From an uncultured Desulfosporosinus sp. (GTDB lineage Bacteria; Bacillota; Desulfitobacteriia; Desulfitobacteriales; Desulfitobacteriaceae), in contig CAKMJS010000125.1 in NCBI GenBank assembly GCA_927405585.1, positions 1 through 55,916 on the forward strand: 55,916 nucleotides of DNA, read 5' to 3'. Below the pieces are notes generated by a model that saw only the letters and a list, made by a program, of their open reading frames with translations, did not search any database and had not been told where the DNA came from. The translations under genes were made by a program, and so were the position numbers. Below, in pieces: positions 40,237 through 48,299 of this stretch (position 1 is the stretch's first letter; each line of letters opens with the position of its first letter).

Positions 40237-41588
40237 AGGATAAGCTATCCGTTGAGATTTTACCAATGGCTCTCGGCGCTTTTTCTGCAGCCTTGGACAA
40301 CAATGTCTTAAATATCTGTCTGCCCCTATTAGCCAAGGAATTTGAAACAGATCTGGGTACGGTCCAATTTGTGTCATCTTCTTATGTATTCGCTATTTGC
40401 AGTTTATTGTTGTTTTTTGCCTATCTCTCAGCATCCATTGGCAGAAAATACGTTTTTAGTATTGGTGTTACTTTGTTTTCACTGGGGAGCTTGGCCGCAG
40501 CCTTTTCCCCTAATATTTTTATGCTTATTCTCCTTAGGATAATTCAGGGGATGGGTGCTGCTATGTTCATGGCCAACGGTATGGCGTTAATAAATACCCA
40601 CTTCAGTAACGAGGTAAAAGGAAGAGCGTTTGGGATTATATTTACTGCCACATCCGTTGCAAGCATTATAGGTCCAGTTGTAGGAGGGGCTATTGCCACA
40701 ATGTGGGGATGGCGTACGGTTTTTTTCTTAATCACCCCGATAGGTGCTTTAGCCGGGGTGTTGGCTATGAAAATCTTAAATAAAGAAGATCAAAAACCAA
40801 TAACATCGTTTGATTTTAAAGGGTCAGTCTTGAGTATTCTGGGTGTATTCGCCTTTTTTAGCTGTTTTTATCTTGTGAAGAGCAAGTATCCGTTGTGCGC
40901 TCTTTTAGCTTTGGCAGGGGCTATTTCTTTATTCTATTTTTTCAGAAACAGTCAAAGAGAAAGTTTGAATCCTGTCTTAAACCCAAAGATCTGGGGACAA
41001 CAAACCTTTCTCCAGGCAAATATACAGTCTGGATTGATCTTCGCCATTATGATGGCAGTTTCAGTAGTATTACCTTTCTATTTCCATGATGTTTTTGGTT
41101 ACTCTTCCGCGTACTCAGGTATGGTTCTAGCTTCTATGGCTATTTCAATAGCAGCTGTTTCATATTATAGCGGGTTTTTTGCGGATAAAATAGGAACTCA
41201 AAAAATCACATCGATTGGTATAATATTAGTGTTAATCGGCATGATGACACTGCTTATAGGAGTCTATGTTAAATTGAATGGGATACTAATTATGGGTAAT
41301 CTCATTCTGGGCTTGGGGGTAGGCATCTTTAACCCTGCCAATAATAAAATGATTATGCAAAGTGTGCCTAACGAATTTGCTGCTATGGCAGCATGTATTA
41401 ACGTTCTTTCACGCAATGCTGGAGTTGCTATTGGCATTGCTTTATCAGGCATAGCATATAGTGCATTTATTAGTTTCCATTTACGACCAGATATAGCTGC
41501 CTTCTGCGTTTTAGGATTATTTCTAATTTTGAATGTATTTTTGTATAAAATAAGAGTTGACGATATTCGTCCTGCCTGCTCCCAATGA
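40233..41588 (+). CDS. MFS transporter, DHA2-like
   Basis: This 451-residue membrane protein has about 12-14 helices and starts SVEILPMALGAFSAALDNNVLNICLP, as in EmrB/DHA2 drug exporters (the usual LDxTIVNVALP motif is here LDNNVLNICLP). RIIQGMGAAMFMANGMALI and RGRAFGI-like KGRAFGIIFTATSVASIIGP (motif C) suggest an antiporter that exports. It overlaps the AOR-like gene by four bases and ends the operon begun at 33714. An importer, an enzyme and an exporter in one unit is unusual. Confidence 0.87.
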   Translation: MKDKLSVEILPMALGAFSAALDNNVLNICLPLLAKEFETDLGTVQFVSSSYVFAICSLLLFFAYLSASIGRKYVFSIGVTLFSLGSLAAAFSPNIFMLILLRIIQGMGAAMFMANGMALINTHFSNEVKGRAFGIIFTATSVASIIGPVVGGAIATMWGWRTVFFLITPIGALAGVLAMKILNKEDQKPITSFDFKGSVLSILGVFAFFSCFYLVKSKYPLCALLALAGAISLFYFFRNSQRESLNPVLNPKIWGQQTFLQANIQSGLIFAIMMAVSVVLPFYFHDVFGYSSAYSGMVLASMAISIAAVSYYSGFFADKIGTQKITSIGIILVLIGMMTLLIGVYVKLNGILIMGNLILGLGVGIFNPANNKMIMQSVPNEFAAMAACINVLSRNAGVAIGIALSGIAYSAFISFHLRPDIAAFCVLGLFLILNVFLYKIRVDDIRPACSQ

Positions 41589-41689
41589 GTTGCGCGCGCT
41601 CAAACAGGTAATGTAACCCTGGGTGAACGTATTTATTGAGACGCTCTGGCTTTTTAGATTTGCATATTTGATTATACATAATATTAAAC

Positions 41690-41720
41690 TTATACCATAG
41701 TATATATTTAATGTTATAAT
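41690..41720 (+). promoter_or_regulatory. Promoter of the TudS-related/ECF cluster
   Basis: TTATAC and TATAAT with a 19-base spacer in an AT-rich tract, 33 bases before the gene at 41753. The same stretch is repeated, with a few changes, before the truncated copy at 45824. Confidence 0.5.
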
Positions 41721-41752
41721 GCTAAGGTATATAAAGGAAAGGAGGTGAATAT

Positions 41753-42328
41753 ATGCCAGATCGGGTTGTCTTCTTGGCCCATTGTTTCTTAAATCCTCAA
41801 GCTAAAATTCAAGGTTCGCCAGATATTGCCGACCTTAGTGGAAAAATTCTTAAAATACTATTGGAGAACAAGTGTGGAATTATCCAGTTACCCTGTCCTG
41901 AGTTGCTCCATGGTGGGTTATCTCGTTGGGGTCAAACTAAATACCAGTATGATACAATATTTTTCCGACGGCATTGTGAAAAGCTAGCTGAAACCATTGT
42001 TGATCAAGCTGAGGAGTATCAACGCCATCAAGTCCCTTTAGGTCCTATCATCGGAGTAGAAGGAAGTCCCTCGTGCGGGGTAACGTTGACTTGTGATGGT
42101 CCCTGGGGTGGCGAACTCTCGGAAAACGATAATTTACTGAACAAAATCCGAGAAGTGCAACTAGTCAAAAGTCGTGGAGTTTTCATGGAGGTCTTACAGT
42201 TAAGTTTGGACCATCGATCAATCACTCTGGATGAGTTCGGGATTGTTGAGTCTGATCCGGACAATAGCCTACATAAACTCCAAAATTATTTTTGTAAAAG
42301 AAAAATTGTAGGGGAGAAAAAAGTATGA
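41753..42328 (+). CDS. CD3072-type TudS-related putative desulfidase
   Basis: This 191-residue protein starts MPDRVVFLAHCFLNPQAKI and has QLPCPELLHGG and GVEGSPSCGVTL. The three cysteine sites match the DUF523/TudS type, in which they hold a [4Fe-4S] cluster that removes sulfur from thiouracil; I recognise this longer variant as the CD3072 type. AAAGGAGGTG precedes the ATG. It overlaps the S-component gene by four bases, so the importer next to it may bring its substrate. A truncated copy lies at 45824. Confidence 0.8.
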   Translation: MPDRVVFLAHCFLNPQAKIQGSPDIADLSGKILKILLENKCGIIQLPCPELLHGGLSRWGQTKYQYDTIFFRRHCEKLAETIVDQAEEYQRHQVPLGPIIGVEGSPSCGVTLTCDGPWGGELSENDNLLNKIREVQLVKSRGVFMEVLQLSLDHRSITLDEFGIVESDPDNSLHKLQNYFCKRKIVGEKKV

Positions 42329-42891
42329 ATAAGAAACTTGCCTTAACCATGGTATCCACAGGTATTGTCATTAACATCATAGGTGGACTAGTGGCTACAA
42401 CGTTTAAGATTCCCATTTTCCTAGATAGTATCGGCACGATGTTAGCCGCAGTAACTTTGGGCCCTTGGTTAGGTGCTTTAACTGGGTTACTAAGTAACCT
42501 TTTTCTAGGACTGGCGACCGATCCTATCTCTATTCCGTTTGCCTTAGTTAATGCAGCGATTGGCCTAGTGGTAGGATTTTTAGCAATGAAACGAGGATTT
42601 ACAGACTATATTACGCCCTTATTGGCAGGTATAATTCTAGCCTTTGTGGCCCCAATCATTGGTACTCCTATCGCTGTTTATTTGTTTGGTGGGGTTACTG
42701 GAGGCGGTGTGGACATACTTTATTCCGTTTTATTGAAATCAGGAAACGAAATTTTCGCCAGTGCCTTTCTAGCACGTATACCTGCTAATCTAGTTGATAA
42801 ACTTTTGAGCGCCTATTTGGTCATGGCCATTATTCGTAAATTACCCCAAAATATGAAGGGGATTAGTAAGAGTCCTAATGTTACCGGTTAA
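42325..42891 (+). CDS. CD3073-type ECF transporter S-component
   Basis: This 188-residue membrane protein has six helices. It starts KLALTMVSTGIVINIIGGLVA and has PIFLDSIGTMLAAVTLGPWLGALTG and ISIPFALVNAAIGLVVGF, typical of small ECF substrate-binding subunits. It overlaps both neighbours: the TudS-related gene upstream and EcfT downstream. The family's ligand is not established; a thiolated base or precursor is suggested by the neighbour. Confidence 0.82.
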   Translation: MNKKLALTMVSTGIVINIIGGLVATTFKIPIFLDSIGTMLAAVTLGPWLGALTGLLSNLFLGLATDPISIPFALVNAAIGLVVGFLAMKRGFTDYITPLLAGIILAFVAPIIGTPIAVYLFGGVTGGGVDILYSVLLKSGNEIFASAFLARIPANLVDKLLSAYLVMAIIRKLPQNMKGISKSPNVTG

Positions 42892-43612
42892 ACAAAAACT
42901 TCGCAATATCAACATAGGAGCACAAGCCATTTTAGTTTTGCTTGTACTCCTATCTTTACTATTTTTGCATACCTGGTTTGCCTTGCTTGTTGCCACCCTA
43001 TTGTCACTGCTGATAGCAGCTTATCTTGGCATTCTCATTCCCTTACTTAAGCGCTTATTACCTATCGTTTATCTAGGAAGCGTCATCATCTTACTCCACA
43101 CCCTGGTGAATCCGCACAATCGTCATTTTATATATTTTTTTGGACTCGAAGGGTTCAATTATGGGTTAATTACAGCGCTACGCTTGCTGGGGATTGTGAC
43201 AGTGACCCAGATATTCATGCTTATTAACCCCTTGAGGAAAATAATATCTGCTTTAAGTTGGATACATCCTGACCTGGGCATTGTTCTAGGGCTCGTCCTT
43301 TCGATATTGCCGGTAATTCGTCAACAAATGGACGTTACATTAGGTGTCCAGATAGCCCGGGGGTTGCGAATCGGAAAATACCCTTGGCAACGAATACAAG
43401 CTTACCTTGCGGTGATGATACCCATCATCATTAAATCACTGATTCGAGCCCAAATAATGGCTCAACTTCTTCACGTGCGTGGATACGATTCCAAAGGTGA
43501 GAAAAGGCAAATCCACTGGGATATCACTGACAAACTGGTCATTGCAAGCGGCCTTTGTTTCCTCATAATCAGTCTCTGGATCCGGTATAAGAGTGTTTTT
43601 ACTTCCCTCTAA
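42878..43612 (+). CDS. ECF transporter T-component (CbiQ-like)
   Basis: This 244-residue membrane protein starts at ATG 42878, overlapping the S-component by 14 bases. It has about five helices and the coupling motifs IARGLRIGKYPWQRIQAYLAV and AQLLHVRGYDSKGEKRQIHW, the two Arg-Gly motifs by which EcfT grips the ATPases. It forms an ECF complex with the proteins at 42325 and 43710. Confidence 0.87.
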   Translation: MLPVKQKLRNINIGAQAILVLLVLLSLLFLHTWFALLVATLLSLLIAAYLGILIPLLKRLLPIVYLGSVIILLHTLVNPHNRHFIYFFGLEGFNYGLITALRLLGIVTVTQIFMLINPLRKIISALSWIHPDLGIVLGLVLSILPVIRQQMDVTLGVQIARGLRIGKYPWQRIQAYLAVMIPIIIKSLIRAQIMAQLLHVRGYDSKGEKRQIHWDITDKLVIASGLCFLIISLWIRYKSVFTSL

Positions 43613-43626
43613 CACAGTACTTGCGT

Positions 43627-43654
43627 GTAGGGGCAATTCATGAATTGCCCCTAC
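43627..43654. repeat. 28-bp perfect palindrome
   Basis: GTAGGGGCAATTCA joins directly to its own reverse complement. It lies in the 97 bases between EcfT and the ATPase gene. It looks like a dispersed intergenic repeat, of a kind seen in many bacteria, more than a terminator, since no T-run follows. Confidence 0.7.
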
Positions 43655-43709
43655 GTCAGCCACAGGCAAGGTTTTCAGCATTAAGAACGTTAGAAAAAAG
43701 GAGTACAAG

Positions 43710-45227
43710 TTGGCGAGTATCACGATAAATAATCTTAGTTTCACCTATGATGAAGCGGCAACTCCAACTCTGAAAACAATTAATTTCAGCGCCACTCCAA
43801 GGCAAATTATCTTAATTGGGGGCAATAATGGAAGTGGCAAGTCTACTTTGTTAGCCTGCTTATCAGGGATTATACCTGAACTAACTTCAGGTGAGCTTGT
43901 GGGTCAAATCTTCTTCGGCGATAACGCTGATACGAAACTTCAAAAAAATAGTCCAACATTAGGAGTCTTGTTACAGGATTCTGACGTTTATCTTTTGGAA
44001 GAAGTTTATGAAGAGTTGGCCTTTACTTTACAGAATTCCGGAACGAGTGGACCAGATTTAGACATACGTATTCAAGAGGTTGCGTCAAGCTTGGGATTAA
44101 GTGGTTTACTGCAACGCAAAATTAGGTCTCTTTCTGGCGGAGAAAGACAAAAAGTAGCTATTGGAGCAGCGTTAATAAGCGACGCTCCAATTCTGCTCCT
44201 GGATGAACCTGTTGAACAGTTAGATCCCTTGTCTGCCTTCGATCTATTCCACACCTTAAGGAAATTCGCGGATAATGGGAAAACAATCCTAGTGTGTATG
44301 CACAACCCGATTACAGCATCGCCATGGGCCGATAGGATATTATGCTTTCGTAACGGTGAGTTGTTTGAAGAAACCCTAAAGCCTGACGAGGTCCTCACGC
44401 CGACGCAGTTTATTCAACCAAAAGCATGGACATTTCCGTCTCTACTCGATCAAGAGAATTCAACATCAGAGAAAGTAGTAGTGACCCAAAAAGCAACAAC
44501 AAACGAATTGCTTAGCAAAAACGGAAACCCTGTCATTGAGGTGCAGAACCTCACTCATCGTTATGATACGCAAAGCGGCATAGAAGATATAACCCTAAAG
44601 GTCAACCAACAAGAAATCCTTGCTCTCATAGGCCCGAACGGCTCGGGTAAATCGACCTTACTTCAACACTTTGTTGGATTACTACGGCCACAAGCCGGAA
44701 AGGTCTTCGTCGGGGGCTTAGACACAGAAAAGGTCCCGACTTGGGAACTGGCTAAGAAAGTTGGGATTTTGTTTCAAAATCCAGATGACCAGATCTTTAA
44801 CGCCACAGTTGCTGAAGAAATTGCTTGGAGCCTTGTTGTTCGCGGTATACCGAAACGAGAAGCTTTAACTGAGGCCCGAAAACTGGCTGCAGATTTTGAT
44901 TTGGAAAGTATGCTGGATAAACATCCCCATGATCTTAACCGTTCCTTACGACAATTGGTTGCGCTAGCATCCGTGCTAATCACCAAGCCAAAAATCCTCA
45001 TCCTTGATGAACCAACAAAAATGATGGACTTCGACCTTCTAACGAAAATTATGGCTTGGTTACTAAATTACCGTGAACAAGGTGGGACGATCCTAATAGT
45101 AACCCATGATATGACCTTAGCTAGAAGATATACTGATCGAACGGCCTTCTTAGTTGGCGGACGTCTGGCGGGAATCGGTATGACAGCAGAATTATTGGCA
45201 TCTATGACGAGGGCTAATCCAACTTGA
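43710..45227 (+). CDS. Fused double ECF ATPase (EcfA-EcfA')
   Basis: This 505-residue protein holds two ABC ATPase domains. Domain 1 has Walker A GGNNGSGKST, signature LSGGERQKVAIGAAL and Walker B ILLLDEPVEQLD. Domain 2 (from about residue 270) has GPNGSGKST, Q-loop FQNPDDQIFNATV and LILDEPTKMMD, but the signature LSGGQ is replaced by LNRSLRQLVALASV. So one of the two composite ATP sites should be weak or dead. TTG 43710 has AAAAAAGGAG upstream. It completes the ECF set with 42325 and 42878. Confidence 0.88.
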   Translation: MASITINNLSFTYDEAATPTLKTINFSATPRQIILIGGNNGSGKSTLLACLSGIIPELTSGELVGQIFFGDNADTKLQKNSPTLGVLLQDSDVYLLEEVYEELAFTLQNSGTSGPDLDIRIQEVASSLGLSGLLQRKIRSLSGGERQKVAIGAALISDAPILLLDEPVEQLDPLSAFDLFHTLRKFADNGKTILVCMHNPITASPWADRILCFRNGELFEETLKPDEVLTPTQFIQPKAWTFPSLLDQENSTSEKVVVTQKATTNELLSKNGNPVIEVQNLTHRYDTQSGIEDITLKVNQQEILALIGPNGSGKSTLLQHFVGLLRPQAGKVFVGGLDTEKVPTWELAKKVGILFQNPDDQIFNATVAEEIAWSLVVRGIPKREALTEARKLAADFDLESMLDKHPHDLNRSLRQLVALASVLITKPKILILDEPTKMMDFDLLTKIMAWLLNYREQGGTILIVTHDMTLARRYTDRTAFLVGGRLAGIGMTAELLASMTRANPT

Positions 45228-45823
45228 GATTTAGTCCTAGGACCTTAAAGTATTTCTCCGCAAGCTCGCTCGGGACCGTGAAATCATAGCAACCTAAACG
45301 AAAATACCTAGGTACCTGGTATGCATGGGAGGAATGTATGTGTAGGTGGGATTTAATTGCCAATATTTTTCAGAACGGGCAGGAACATGTGTTCTTGCCC
45401 GTTCAAATGCGTTATAATACCCAATAGATAGCAGGAAGATAGTCGCATCGCAGAAAGGTATAATTTTTCGGAAATGCAGGATTCTATGGAAACCATGATT
45501 CTGCCAGAGTATCAGCATGTCAAAACTCTGCTGCAGGATGAAGAGCTTAAGGAAAATTTCAACCTGTGAAAATATAGGATAGTCTGGTCAGAGAGCTCGA
45601 TTTCGGGCTCTCTTTAATTATATAAGGGGAAAGAGTAACAATTTCTGAGACGGGTAAGGACATGATTATGGCAAATGCAATTTCAGTATATTTTTAAATA
45701 AAATCTATTAAAAAATCAGAAAGCGTCTCCTTAAACATTTTATTATATATAACATGAAACTTATACAATAGCATAAATTTAATGTTATAATATAAAGGTA
45801 TATAAAGGGAAGAAGGTGAATAT
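45228..45823. other. Gap with a short protein-like remnant and a terminator
   Basis: No full gene is present. A 31-codon stretch at 45475-45570 (MQDSMETMILPEYQHVKTLL...) looks protein-like and may be a remnant. A hairpin GAGAGC/GCTCTC at 45591-45612 ends in TTT. From about 45735 the sequence repeats the promoter region of the gene at 41753. Confidence 0.4.
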
Positions 45824-46081
45824 TTGCCAGATCGTGTTGTCTTCTTGGCCTATTGTTTCTTAAATCCTCAAGCTAAGATCCAAGGTTTGCCAAATATTGC
45901 GGACCTTGGTGAAAAATTATTAATACACTTTGGGAGCACAAGTGTGGAATTATTCAGTTGCCTTGTTAAGTTGTGCTCCATGGTGGGTTGTCTCGCTGGG
46001 GTCAAACCAAATACCAGTACGATATTATATTTTTCCGACGACATTGTGAAAATCTAGCAGAAACTATTGTTGACCAGGCTG
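45824..46081 (+). pseudogene. Truncated, frameshifted copy of the TudS-related gene
   Basis: The first 260 bases of the gene at 41753 are repeated, starting TTG instead of ATG, with LAYCFLNPQAKIQGLPNIADL still readable. Small deletions near 45915 shift the frame. Similarity ends abruptly at about 46081. The repeat includes the upstream TATAAT region, so the duplication covered the promoter too. Confidence 0.82.
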
Positions 46082-46159
46082 GTAAACTTTCATGTTGACA
46101 AATACATACTATGGTTTTCACACAACCTGCCATATACTTGGAATTTCCATAATGCGAAA

Positions 46160-46640
46160 TTGAGGGTTAATTTGACAGCATGGTAGGACTATATTATGCC
46201 AGGTAAGGCTCAAGACTGTGTAGTATCTAAACCTGATTTGGCTATGGTGGAGATCCTGCTGGAATACAGTCTGTTAGTTCAGCGGTTTTCTGTTGATGAG
46301 TGTTTTATGGACTTCTCTGAGATGAATCTTATATATGATGAGCCCGTAGCCACGGCACATATAATCAAAGACCGAATCAAGAATGAGCGGGCTTTCCGTA
46401 AATGTTGGGTTATCGACGAATAAACTTCTGGCAAAAATGGCTTCAGAGGTTAAAAAGTTAGATAGAGTGCATACGATTTCCACAGAAGATGTACCTCAAA
46501 AGATGTGGTCACTCCCTATTGAAGAGTTATTTTTTGGTAGGCCAGACAACTTTTAAGAAGTTCCGTCAAGGGGCAAACGGACTGTTTGTGATTTGGCTAA
46601 TTTCCAATCTCAAATGGTTGAAGACATTACTGAAAAGTCA
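46160..46640 (+). pseudogene. Decayed Y-family DNA polymerase (DinB/UmuC-like)
   Basis: Readable pieces are YSLLVQRFSVDECFMDFSEM (with the family SxDE catalytic motif) and IKDRIKNE, then in another frame STNKLLAKMASEVKKLDRV and PQKMWSLPIEELFFGR, and finally TFKKFRQ. The N-terminal and C-terminal parts are missing and at least two frame changes separate the pieces. It is a dead remnant near the edge of the integrated region. Confidence 0.78.
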
Positions 46641-46710
46641 TGGCGTTCTCATTTGGATTTCCTCTCAACACAAATAATTGTTGTGTTGTTATAAATAACA
46701 ATTGAATTAT

Positions 46711-46815
46711 CAGCGCTAAGGGCAAACCTGCCAAAAGACAGGGACGCAAAGCCATAGGGTCTAAGGTGCTTACCAGCACTATGACAGCCTGGCTACCGCA
46801 GAGACTACGTGTCTA
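46711..46815 (+). promoter_or_regulatory. Cyclic di-GMP-I riboswitch
   Basis: Class I aptamer features are GGCAAACCTGCC, AAAAGACAGGGACGCAAAGCC (the invariant GACGCAAAGCC), then a second hairpin AGGTGCTTACCAGCACT and ATGACAGCCTGGCTACCGCAG. The closing helix uses CGCTAAGGGCA (46714-46724) and TGCCCTTAGCG (46820-46830). That second strand overlaps the terminator at 46818, so ligand binding should favour read-through. No obvious target gene follows. Confidence 0.92.
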
Positions 46816-46817
46816 AA

Positions 46818-46842
46818 CCTGCCCTTAGCGGCAGGCTTTTTT
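46818..46842 (+). terminator. Terminator competing with the c-di-GMP aptamer
   Basis: CCTGCC pairs with GGCAGG around CTTAGC, then C and six T follow. Its 5' arm and loop are the 3' strand of the aptamer's closing helix, so both cannot form at once. Confidence 0.8.
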
Positions 46843-46942
46843 GCGTTTTAGACGTAACGAGGGAATTTCATAATTTGATGCCAGTAATACAATGACATAT
46901 TTCAATAAAATATGACCGTTACAGCCTTATTTTTCATTTCAT

Positions 46943-47347
46943 ATGAGTGAGGTGCTGGCAAATGGAAAACGGGATTTTAAGAAAAATAGAAAGGCTAAAG
47001 TAGCTGAACTGCAAAGATACAAAGGCACTTATCATGCAGAGATCAATTTCTCCGACACGGATAGGTACCTTAGATCTCTGCGGACTTCCACGCAGGCCCC
47101 AACAATTTTACAATTCAATACACCTCATACAAGCCGTAAAAACGCAATTTGGTTGTCGCAAATTGCGTTTTTTTATTTGACAAAAAATCTAAATTTCCGA
47201 CTGCAGATTGCAATTAAATACTTTGACACCCTTGCCAAGTCGGTAGGGTGCCGCTCTCCTCCCTCCATTTCTGATTTTGAGAAATTCACAAATCAGAAAC
47301 GGAGGGAATCAAAATGCAGGAGGACAAAACATACACCCTGCTTATAA
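46943..47347 (+). CDS. Doubtful reading frame behind the c-di-GMP riboswitch
   Basis: This would be a 134-residue frame of which only the first 50 residues (SEVLANGKRDFKKNRKAKVA...) look protein-like. The rest crosses a terminator-type hairpin at 47138-47171 and overlaps the next gene. I know no family. It may be the stump of the riboswitch's former target, cut by insertion of the element to the right. Low confidence. Confidence 0.2.
   Translation: MSEVLANGKRDFKKNRKAKVAELQRYKGTYHAEINFSDTDRYLRSLRTSTQAPTILQFNTPHTSRKNAIWLSQIAFFYLTKNLNFRLQIAIKYFDTLAKSVGCRSPPSISDFEKFTNQKRRESKCRRTKHTPCL
47138..47171 (+). terminator. Intrinsic terminator
   Basis: AAAACGCAATT pairs with AATTGCGTTTT around GGTTGTCGC, with a run of seven T. 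It may close the transcript from the c-di-GMP riboswitch. Confidence 0.7.
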
Positions 47348-47727
47348 ATAAGAAGAGAATCCCGGTAACCGAGGAAGTTTACAAGGCATATTATCAGCAT
47401 AAAGAGCGCGAATCCTATTTGGACAAGCTTTCCGAGCGAAATAATCTATCCTATGAAGAATGCGAGGAAAAAGGCATTCAGATAGATTACTTATTACCGC
47501 AGACACAGGAATCCGCGGAGGACAAGCTTATCAAGGTTGAAATGCTTTCCCGACTGTCCGCGGCGATGGAAAAGCTGACGGAGCAGGAACGGCTGCTGAT
47601 CTATACGCTGTTTTTCAAGGGCAAAAGCGAAAGAGAACTGTGCGCTATGCTCGGAATTGCAAAGACGACCCTGCATGATAGAAAAACGAAGATACTCGGC
47701 AAGCTAAAAAAGATACTACAAACTTAA
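47314..47727 (+). CDS. Sigma-70 region 4-like HTH protein
   Basis: This 137-residue protein ends in a sigma region 4-like helix-turn-helix (LTEQERLLIYTLFFKGKSERELCAMLGIAKTTLHDRKTKILGKL). The N-terminal half is charged and starts MQEDKTYTLLINKKRIPVTE. Such short sigma-like proteins are common in clostridial conjugative elements. An inverted repeat, CCCTCC..TTTCTGATTT with AAATCAGAAACGGAGGG, lies just before it, and its second arm holds the ribosome site GGAGGG; this could hide the site. A strong terminator follows. Confidence 0.8.
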   Translation: MQEDKTYTLLINKKRIPVTEEVYKAYYQHKERESYLDKLSERNNLSYEECEEKGIQIDYLLPQTQESAEDKLIKVEMLSRLSAAMEKLTEQERLLIYTLFFKGKSERELCAMLGIAKTTLHDRKTKILGKLKKILQT

Positions 47728-47743
47728 AAATAATTCCGACCAC

Positions 47744-47782
47744 CCCCTCACTTTTTTCCTTAAAGAAGTGAGGGGTATTTTT
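47744..47782 (+). terminator. Terminator after the sigma-like gene
   Basis: CCCCTCACTT pairs with AAGTGAGGGG around 12 bases, and TATTTTT follows. Confidence 0.85.
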
Positions 47783-48299
47783 ATTATCTCCCTCGCTGTT
47801 CCTTGACAAGTGCATATACGGTGTATCGGGAAAACCACCTTTCCCGCCGCTTAGAAGCGGCAAGCCACATAAGCGGGAACGCCATGACCATTCCGTAGGA
47901 ATGCGAGCGATTACTCCCGGCTTTGAATCAGCCTGTTGCGGTCTGAATGGCGATGACGGGGAAAGGGATACACAATGATACTTCTGCCTTGAACGCCTCA
48001 CCGCATTGGGCAGCCCGCGACGAATGACGGGATCAGGCCGGTTTGGGTTGGAAACTGATACCCATGCCAGTTGATATGTTGCTCTCCAGCAAGGAGCAGA
48101 CCGGTACATACCCTTGTATCAGGGACGTTGTGAACAAGTATGATACATATATTTTTGCCATTTTTGTTTGACGGCAGAACTATTGCGCCGGGACACAAAG
48201 CGATTGACGCCTTGATGTGTTTTCAAAACCATTGGTGCTCCGGCGCACCATTCTGTCGCCAGGCATTTTCATATTTTCGAAATTCAAGGGAGATAAAAA
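47783..48299 (+). other. Long non-coding leader before the helicase gene
   Basis: These 500 bases have no supported gene. They include TTGACA (47810) with the half repeats GTGTATC and GATACAC further on, hairpins such as CCGCTT-AGAAGCGG, CCATTCCGTAGGAATG and TGCTCTCCAGCAAGGAGCA, and a ribosome site AAGGGAGA before ATG 48300. The base composition is that of the element. A structured leader RNA is possible. Confidence 0.35.

Noticed and set aside
47645-48109. 154-codon minus-strand frame in the gap before the helicase
   Set aside because: No ribosome site, crosses the terminator of the sigma-like gene, and reads as low-quality protein.
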